Of a stretch of DNA of 13,517 bases, positions 8,637 to 13,517 are shown one piece after another. Where the stretch lies: contig JANKJI010000001.1 in NCBI GenBank assembly GCA_024626585.1, positions 194,067,896 through 194,081,412 on the forward strand, read 5' to 3'. The notes under the pieces are model-generated. The model was not told the DNA's origin. It saw only the letters and a program-made list of their open reading frames with translations, and did not search any database. Both the position numbers and the translations under genes were made by a program. This DNA is from Ginkgo biloba (Eukaryota; Streptophyta; Ginkgoopsida; Ginkgoales; Ginkgoaceae). Within the stretch, counting starts at the first letter, position 1, and every line of letters starts with the position of its first letter.

Positions 8637-8781
8637 CATTTTTTAAATGCATTATTTGGACCAAGAGCACTCCCAAAGGTCCCTGAGAAGAGAACAATGA
8701 GAGTAATCGCAACAATCAATAAAACTATGACATTTGGATTACAGAATAACAGCTTGATAGGAAGTTTCCTGTGAATTTGAT
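8637..8781 (-). CDS. candidate penultimate exon: one transmembrane helix, unrecognised protein
   Basis: The - strand reads an open frame from after a stop at about 8791 down to the donor ATG|GTAAAT at 8637/8636. The peptide contains a basic stretch (HRKLPIK), then about 22 hydrophobic residues (VIVLLIVAITLIVLFSG), then GTFGSALGPNNAFKK: a single membrane helix near the C-terminus. Possible acceptors are TTACAG (exon from 8781) or TTCACAG (exon from 8768). The exon ends in phase with the 7785 exon, placing about 26 residues after the splice. A T-rich strand can give a hydrophobic frame by chance, so this rests mainly on the splice signals and phase agreement. Upstream exons would lie at higher coordinates and were not found. 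Confidence 0.4.
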
Positions 8782-8825
8782 CTGTAACTCAGTGGGTGAG
8801 TCAAAATCTCCCAATGTTACAGATC
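8779..8825. repeat. 10-bp perfect inverted repeat
   Basis: GATCTGTAAC (8779-8788) and GTTACAGATC (8816-8825) are exact reverse complements separated by 27 nt, inside which TGGG and CCCA can also pair. It overlaps one possible acceptor site of the 8781-8637 exon. Confidence 0.85.
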
Positions 8826-8851
8826 CTTAGGTATCTGCAGCCTGCAACCGG

Positions 8852-8870
8852 TTTAGGGTTTAGGGTTTAG
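8852..8870 (+). repeat. interstitial plant telomere-type repeat
   Basis: TTTAGGG TTTAGGG TTTAG: two complete and one partial unit of the plant telomere repeat. It lies next to the target duplication of a small retroposon. Short teloboxes also occur in plant promoters and introns. Confidence 0.9.
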
Positions 8871-8999
8871 AATTTGACCAACTTTTCTTTTTTTTTCATA
8901 AATTAGTACTAAAGTCAAGCATGATGGTAGGCCACCTACAATGGTGTAGTTTACTACTAAATCTAAACACGGGGTTATTTGGTGTTAATTTGACCAACT
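8871..8999 (-). mobile_element. small poly-A retroposon with 13-bp target-site duplication
   Basis: The 13-mer AATTTGACCAACT occurs exactly at 8871-8883 and 8987-8999. Between them are 103 nt that, on the - strand, end in an A-rich tail (GAAAAAAAAAGAAA, 8897-8884) directly against one duplication copy. This is the signature of LINE-driven target-primed insertion. The body (about 89 nt) is too short to classify: a SINE or a 5'-truncated LINE or transcript copy. Confidence 0.78.
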
Positions 9000-9018
9000 A
9001 AAAAATACAGGTGACCTA

Positions 9019-9225
9019 TCAAGCATATCGATAAACTTGATGTTGCAACTGTGGCATCTTGATCATGCTACAGATGTCCTTGGCTACAAGTCTCGCCTTG
9101 TACCTGTCCAATGTACCATATGGCCTCAACTTGGCCATATACCCAATAACTGATTTACCCTTAAATAAATTCATCAAAATAAACAAAAGGTTACTATGTC
9201 TGAAATTTGCATGCTCTCCTATCAA
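9019..9225 (-). pseudogene. Ty1/copia reverse transcriptase fragment
   Basis: A 68-residue open - strand frame holds KGKSVIGYMAK and GTLDRYKARLVAKD (about 9162-9076). These correspond to the conserved start of copia RT (KKPIGCKWVYK and GTIDRYKARLVAKG). The residues before and after do not fit the family well, so only about 30 residues are truly RT-like. It is truncated on both sides; the catalytic YxDD region is absent. Confidence 0.78.
9211..9225 (-). promoter_or_regulatory. possible degraded primer-binding site
   Basis: On the - strand TTGATAGGAGAGCAT resembles TTGGTATCAGAGCAT, the usual copia site complementary to initiator tRNA-Met, with a few mismatches. It sits a few bases after the proposed LTR end (TTCA). 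The match is imperfect, so this is tentative. Confidence 0.35.
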
Positions 9226-9227
9226 CT

Positions 9228-9655
9228 TGAATCTAAAAATTCAAGAGCAAATAAAAATGGACATGAACAAATCTTTACACAGATACAAAAGTTTTGAACT
9301 GGGGAAACCCTCTTGGGGAATAAAACTCCATAATGGTATTCAAGTTCTTTTTCAAGAAGAAATTACAATTCAATTGTGCCTTTGCTTCTGTGTTGAGATG
9401 CAACTCATAGAGCTTGCACAATATACACAAAAACATTCAACAATGTGTCGAGCTTTTCTGTCTTCAAGAGACTCTATCACACTCTGTCTGTGCACTTATT
9501 GTTGCTTGCAGAATTGTCCAGATTCTCTATCTAAATGGCTATGTTCTTCTTCGGCCTCTTCTCTAAAAAAAAATGACTCTCTCCCCTATGTTCTTCGATT
9601 TTTCCCTTTTTCCCCTTCAAATCCCCTTCAATTACCTTAACCATTTGTATCAGTC
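9228..9655 (-). mobile_element. copia-type LTR remnant (borders approximate)
   Basis: The - strand carries TGGAGTTTTATTCCCCAAG and AGGGTTTCCCCAGTTC (about 9335-9290), a recognisable R-U5 phrase of plant copia LTRs (cccc...gggttttcc). It is followed by T-rich sequence and the possible primer-binding site. A purine-rich stretch on the - strand near 9630-9587 may be part of the LTR or a polypurine tract. It lies directly against an RT fragment, so most of the internal region is deleted. Confidence 0.45.
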
Positions 9656-9720
9656 CAATAGTCTCGAGGAAGTTGAACCATTTTTGTAATTGTTAAAATG
9701 ACAAAAAAACAAATCAATTT

Positions 9721-10050
9721 TAGTAAGGATGCGCCCAAGAGAAAGTCAAGGTCAAGAATCTTTTTCCTTCTCCCTTGATCTCCTTTCTCCCTAGTTCAGT
9801 CATGCAACGCCATCCATATTAGAGCCAGGGAGTTGTCTCCCTTGGTTCGATTCCTCCCTTGTTCAATCAAGGAGCACTATCGCGCCCAAGGTGAAGGAGC
9901 TACCTTTCGCTCCTTGAATTGCCTTCCTCCCTTGTTCAGTTAGGGTGCGCTATCGCACCCAAGGTCAAGGAGCAGCCTCCCTTGATTGCTTTTCTCCCTA
10001 GGTCAATCAGGAAGCACACTGCCAGGTCAGGTAGTGGTCTCCCTTGTTTC
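9721..10050. repeat. about 67-bp minisatellite, five imperfect units
   Basis: Units begin near 9721, 9789, 9856, 9929 and 9996 (lengths 68, 67, 73, 67 and a partial last one). Shared parts are CCCTTGTTCARTYA at the start, GCRCTATCGC(G/A)CCCAAGG in the middle, and CCTCCCTTGATTG...TTTCT at the end. The block is GC-richer than its surroundings. No coding role is supported. Confidence 0.85.
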
Positions 10051-10055
10051 AAGGG

Positions 10056-10107
10056 AACTTTTAAAGTTTACACTAACTTTAAACTTGAAGTTTTAACTTT
10101 AAAAGTT
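10056..10107. repeat. 13-bp AT-rich inverted repeat
   Basis: AACTTTTAAAGTT (10056-10068) and AACTTTAAAAGTT (10095-10107) are exact reverse complements with 26 nt between them, which include a further ACTTTAAACTT. Each arm is also nearly self-palindromic, so several hairpin or cruciform forms are possible. It directly follows the minisatellite. Confidence 0.85.
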
Positions 10108-10213
10108 AAGGAAATACCCCATTCCAAGATGATTTCTAGTGGTTTTAGAGGTATCTGATATCACATAAGGAAGTTGTATCCAAATGTCTTTCTAGTTACA
10201 GAAAAACAAGCAA

Positions 10214-10243
10214 TTTTATCTATTTTTCTTTTATCTATTTTTC
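10214..10243. repeat. 15-bp tandem duplication
   Basis: TTTTATCTATTTTTC is present twice in exact tandem (10214-10228, 10229-10243), a simple recent duplication in a T-rich stretch. Confidence 0.9.
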
Positions 10244-10385
10244 AAAAAACTATTGCTTTTACCATAACTTTTGATTAACAACTCTATTTTTCTTACTCTT
10301 GGGCTCGTTTTGAAGCTTGTTGGGAATGCTACAACTCTTCCCTTATGGACCTTCAACTGAAACTAAACAATTTTTTCCCAATTTC

Positions 10386-10429
10386 ATCACAAGTTGGCTT
10401 TTTCTTAATCACAAGTTGGCTTTTTCTTA
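10386..10429. repeat. 22-bp perfect tandem duplication
   Basis: A 22-bp unit beginning ATCACAAGTTGGC and ending TTTCTTA is exactly repeated (10386-10407 and 10408-10429). With no divergence between copies it is probably recent. Confidence 0.93.
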
Positions 10430-10439
10430 AAATTGAAAA

Positions 10440-11320
10440 AAAAAAACAATATTGGATCAAAAAATAGATCAAAATTAGGTTATAGAAACTCAGATTGGAA
10501 TTTGTAGTATAATTGTAGTTTTTGACAAAGATAAATCACTATTGATCTTAGCAAAAGTGTTCTAAAGTGTTTAAGTAATTTTCAATTATGATCAACAATA
10601 CAAACATGCAAAGCACACTAACGTATAACACAACTGGGATTTTGTCTCCTAAATAGGAACAATCTAAACACAAGCTAATAACAAATGAATCAGACGAGGC
10701 TACATAGCCACATTCAAAATCTATTGCCTATAGGGTATAGCCTATTTGCCAAGATATCCCAAGTGGGCCACTAGGGACCAATTAAAGAACAAACAATAAG
10801 AGGTGGAAATAGACCAACTAGTAACAACCTGCAAAATTGGAAATCTCGTTTCATTTATTTTTTCCATTTCTACTTTATTGGAATGCAACATGGATGTTTG
10901 TTATAGGAAAACACAAGGAATGTGGTAAGACAAAACAAGAAATAGAAAGAAGTTCAATTTTTGCTTTTTTCCTTCATTCGATATGGAGAAGACACATATA
11001 GCAATTGAGGCATGGTCAAAGAAGTCACTTGCCTACAATTCGAAAGGGAGATAGAATATGCATAGAATCGCCAGACACAAGGTGATCTGAAACCCAAAAA
11101 AGTGTATAGTGAAAGCAAATTTAAACATTCAAATAATGCATAATCAGAAATCACATTCACAGGCAACAATCATATTCATAATAGATTAAAAATTTTCTCT
11201 AAAAAAAATTAAGCGTAACCATAGTGCACTAATTACTGAGTTGCTTATCTCTTAAATGAGACTGAAATCAGAATGCACAAAACAATTGCCTCATATGAGG
11301 ATCAACCTACATTTGTATAT
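10440..11320. other. non-coding stretch, nothing recognised
   Basis: AT-rich DNA with stops in all frames. It contains a CCTATAGG palindrome and a repeated GCCTAT near 10727-10745. A 71-codon - strand ORF (11169-10954) has no family motif. No RNA gene, LTR border or transposase signature was seen. Confidence 0.4.
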
Positions 11321-11321
11321 G

Positions 11322-11441
11322 GAGTCACAAGCTAATGCTTGGAGAAATCGCAAGCTACTGCATGGTACAATCATAGGTTGTTGCTTGGTACATTAAAGAG
11401 GAATCGCAAGCTAATGCTTGGTGAAATCGCAAGCTTTCACA
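11322..11441. repeat. short degenerate tandem repeat around AATCGCAAGCTAATGCTTGG
   Basis: AATCGCAAGCT occurs at 11346, 11402 and 11425, with a variant GTCACAAGCTAATGCTTGG at 11324 and a further variant near 11370-11390 (AATCATAGGTTGTTGCTTGG). About five units of 20-30 bp. Each unit holds a small inverted repeat (CAAGC...GCTTG). Confidence 0.75.
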
Positions 11442-11660
11442 TGAATGGGAAGAACCCTTTACTTCTGAAAATCTCAATCCCAATAGTTTATCTCTAAAGA
11501 ACCCCCAATTTTTAGCTCTCAAAAATTTTTATCATCTTCATTGCTAACTGTCGAATTCAATTACAAAATTGTTCATTTCAACTTCCCGAAGAGGTGGCAT
11601 GTCACCAAAATTTACTCGTCGTGGTTGCACATCCTTTTGGCCTAGGTGCATCAATTTATT

Positions 11661-12060
11661 GACTTTTTGCAAATTTGCATTTTTCCACAATTTCGATATT
11701 TACTCGCAACTAATGGCACGACTTTTTGCCTCGTCGTGAACTTTTATCGACTTTCTTTCTTGCGAATTTGGTATTTTCTCATGATGCGTTTTCTTGCGAC
11801 AAAGGGCACAACTTTTTGCCCAATCACAAACTTTTATGACTCTCGAAAAATCTGCATTTTCTGGAAAAATTGGTATTTTCTCGTGATTCTACTTTTTCTT
11901 GTGAACAAAGCGACTTTTTGCATGATTGCAAACTTTTACCAACTTTCATAAACTCTACACTTTCTCGCAAATTTGGTATTTTCTCGCAATTCTACTTTTT
12001 TTTACCACAAATGGCGCCACTTTTTCCCCATTCATTCGACAATTTCTCGCAACTTGGCAT
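11661..12060. repeat. about 90-106-bp diverged tandem repeat
   Basis: The anchor (G/A)ACTTTTTGC recurs at 11661, 11720, 11810, 11912 and, as CCACTTTTTCC, at about 12018. The phrases AACTTTTAY, AATTTGGTATTTTCTCG and CTTTTTCTTGYGA(C/A)AAA recur in the same order. The three open + strand frames here (from 11646, 11870 and 11926) are by-products: their peptides repeat an LAT.GTTFC...NFY pattern with the DNA period. Degraded units with TTTCTCGCAATTT continue to about 12240. Confidence 0.8.
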
Positions 12061-12259
12061 TTTCTTACGTCAGCTTCAAGACTTGGCCAAATTTTGGTAA
12101 TATGGCATATGTACAAACTTGTGCAAATCCTTGAAATTCATGCCCCATCATGTTGTACAAAATGCTCGACGCAGCATCATTTTTCCATATTACAACATTT
12201 TGTTGATTTTTTAGAAATAGGCAATTTCTCGCAATTTCATAAATTCTTCCAATTTGCAA

Positions 12260-12480
12260 AATTCTTCTGATCGACACTTTTTTTAGGCAAAACCATAGAA
12301 CTTTTAGGATTTTAAATTGCGTGTAGGTCTTATCGTCAACCCTGAGAATGCCGACCAGGGGCACTGACCCTAAAACCCTTCTAGGGGTCCTGTGCCTATG
12401 ACCCCAAAAGGAAACCATAAAATATTTTGGTCTCAAACAAAACCGTGGAGCTAGGCTGATTTTTTAGATCGATATTGTAG
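12260..12480. other. LTR-like non-coding segment with imperfect hairpin
   Basis: AGGGGCACTGACCC (12357-12370) can fold imperfectly on GGGGTCCTGTGCCT (12384-12397). GC-rich AGGGGC/GACCCC blocks of this kind are frequent in plant LTRs. There are no borders or coding motifs, so the element type is unknown. Confidence 0.3.
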
Positions 12481-12529
12481 CTTTCTTTATGAAACTATCA
12501 ACTTCCTGCCACTATGAAGATTGAAGCTA

Positions 12530-12625
12530 ATAATTATCCTTCTTCAGTAGATCTGACTTGAATCACCAAGTACCCTGCAAATGTAGTATTATATTTCACA
12601 TATAAAAGAACCTGCAATAGGAAAC
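12530..12625 (-). other. weak candidate exon signals
   Basis: On the - strand two good acceptor-like sites (TTTGTTTCCTATTGCAG ending at about 12611, and TACATTTGCAG ending at about 12573) precede a short open frame that reads AGYLVIQVRSTEEG before a stop. No homology and no convincing donor. It could be an upstream exon of the 8781-7704 gene or chance. Confidence 0.15.
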
Positions 12626-12706
12626 AAATATAAAGGCCTATATTTTGATTATCTAATGGATGTTAATGATATAGCTATTTTAACAGATTCACAAACCCAG
12701 CCAACC

Positions 12707-12867
12707 GGGTTCGCTAACCCAGAACGAACCCCACATTCAGTGCGCAGGTGCAGGGGCGGGTGCGCCCGCAAGTCAAGTCTAATAAGGATGCACACCTAGC
12801 AAATCGAGTGCGCTCCTGGTTCAGAACCCTGACAAACCACAATGAACCCAAATGAAAAGCGGGGTTC
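12707..12867. repeat. clustered GGGTTC/GAACCC motifs, possible hAT subterminal sites
   Basis: GGGTTC at 12707 and 12862 and GAACCC at 12726, 12824 and 12844. GGGTTCG (12707-12713) and CGAACCC (12725-12731) form a 7-bp inverted repeat. CAGGGGCGGG near 12751 resembles the CAGGGGCGG start of some plant hAT terminal inverted repeats. hAT transposases bind short repeated subterminal motifs, so this may be the left end of the element encoding the protein at 13362. Confidence 0.35.
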
Positions 12868-13052
12868 TTAAAAAAATTTAGGCATTTTTTTAAAAAATTA
12901 AGTGCTTTTTAAAGTAAAAAAAAGGACCGCCTAGTTGTTTATGACCGCCTCACTGCTTTTGACCTCCTCATTTGATCTTAAAACCCTAGTAGCCACTAAA
13001 TCTATTCATTTGAAATGCATTTCAAGTTTAGTGACAATCATTCCAAGCAAGT

Positions 13053-13125
13053 GCGCAGTAGTGAGAGACAATGAGCAGTGAGGAAAAGCGCAGTAGTGAG
13101 CGATAGTGAGCAGAATTGAGGAGCA
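13053..13125 (+). repeat. 35-bp direct duplication
   Basis: GCGCAGTAGTGAG occurs at 13053-13065 and 13088-13100, each followed by related sequence (AGACAATGAGCAG and CGATAGTGAGCAG, then a diverging GAGGA-type tail). It lies in the probable 5' leader of the hAT gene. Confidence 0.85.
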
Positions 13126-13172
13126 ACAAGGAAGGAGACTTCAAACAACTCAGCTAAAGCTTGGGATTTGAG

Positions 13173-13316
13173 GTAAGAAATTCAGTTTCTTCCCCTTCTC
13201 TAAATTTTTTTTTGTTTTATGCACTGAAATTTTTTCCCTTCTTCTAAACATACTAAGTTTTACAATTTTATTAATTTTTTTTCTCTTTTAAATTCAAATT
13301 TCAATGATATTCCAAG
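13173..13316 (+). other. candidate leader intron of the hAT-like gene
   Basis: GAG|GTAAGA at 13172/13173 is close to an ideal donor. It is followed by T-rich DNA and a possible acceptor ATTCCAAG ending at 13316, 45 nt before the ATG. The intron would be 144 nt, in the untranslated leader. Confidence 0.4.
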
Positions 13317-13361
13317 GGAGGGATTTCAATCATACACCCGATTTCAATTTATTTTGGAGGA

Positions 13362-13517
13362 ATGGCAGAACAGGGGTTCCCATTTGACCTGAAAAAATCC
13401 TTGTGGAAGTATTGCCAGAGGACTAAGGGCCCTAAGGGTTTAGGAGGAACTTCCATAATAAAATGCACATTGTGCAATCATAAACCCTTTTCTAGAAGTT
13501 ACACAAGAGTTAAGAAT
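13362..13517 (+). CDS. hAT-family transposase-like protein, BED zinc finger N-terminus (partial)
   Basis: Fifty-two open codons run from ATG at 13362 to the window end. The peptide has FDLKKSLWKYCQR near residues 8-20, a Gly-rich spacer (KGPKGLGG), then IKCTLCNHKPFS and SYTRVKN. This is the layout of plant hAT transposases and domesticated relatives: an aromatic LWKY start, Cys-x2-Cys (residues 35 and 38) of a BED zinc finger, and the TRVK-x-HL stretch, whose zinc-binding His would lie just past the window. The BED finger binds the transposon ends. The start is supported by G at -3 and +4, an in-frame stop upstream at 13305 and no earlier ATG. No stop or frameshift is seen in this part, unlike the gypsy genes, so it is younger or conserved. 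The catalytic DDE and dimerisation regions are not in view. Confidence 0.82.
   Translation, partial: MAEQGFPFDLKKSLWKYCQRTKGPKGLGGTSIIKCTLCNHKPFSRSYTRVKN

Noticed and set aside
9059-9640. 193-codon + strand ORF, the longest in the window
   Set aside because: It lies antisense to the copia RT fragment and LTR remnant, has low-complexity ends and no known motif; a shadow frame.
12011-12018. TGGCGCC, which begins primer-binding sites of some plant gypsy elements
   Set aside because: It is only part of the tandem repeat unit (other units read TGGCACG or GGGCACA), and no LTR end precedes it.
12065-12436. 123-codon - strand ORF
   Set aside because: It overlaps the about 100-bp tandem repeat and an LTR-like segment, and its composition and lack of motifs fit repeat-derived sequence.
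1-13517. CRISPR array, bacterial operon, rRNA or phage-type features
   Set aside because: The tandem repeats have no unique spacers of constant length, no ribosomal RNA signature is present, and all recognisable genes are plant transposon families.

Overview
The window looks like nuclear DNA from a seed plant with a large, transposon-rich genome. The evidence is Ty3/gypsy and Ty1/copia remnants, a tRNA-derived SINE, an interstitial plant-type (TTTAGGG) repeat, low GC, and no compact bacterial-style coding. The heavy nesting and deep decay would suit a gymnosperm or another giant plant genome, but that is inference; the sequence does not fix the species.

Layout. (1) About 1-1960, + strand: the 3' end of a Ty3/gypsy chromovirus. 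It has a DD35E integrase core, a GPY/F-like module and a chromodomain in one continuous frame broken only by stop codons, then a polypurine tract and a 3' LTR of about 790 bp. The LTR holds a perfect 18-bp hairpin and a repeated CAACATC-type motif. (2) About 1960-4725, - strand: an older gypsy element read right to left as gag, zinc knuckle, protease and reverse transcriptase (RT). Its RT is split by about 620 bp of AT-rich repeats and a tRNA-derived SINE, and is cut off where the + strand element was inserted. (3) About 4950-5690: a possible solo LTR. (4) About 5700-8790: DNA that is T-rich on the - strand, with no recognised transposon. It contains two candidate - strand exons with matching splice phase (8781-8637 and 7785-7704), which would encode the C-terminus of a one-helix membrane protein I do not recognise. 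(5) About 8850-9655: a telomere-like repeat, a 103-bp retroposon with a poly-A tail and a 13-bp target duplication, and a deleted copia element (RT fragment, weak primer-binding-like site, LTR). (6) About 9720-12250: four tandem-repeat blocks of different unit length and an AT-rich inverted repeat. (7) About 12700-13517, + strand: the left part of a hAT-family transposon or gene, with GGGTTC/GAACCC motifs, a 35-bp duplication, a likely leader intron, and the first 52 codons of a BED-zinc-finger protein that runs off the end.

The transposon genes are relics and do not act together. The working model is a host gene on the - strand whose 3' end lies at about 8790-7260 and whose upstream intron has filled with mobile elements. 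Most long ORFs in the window are antisense or repeat-derived shadows.
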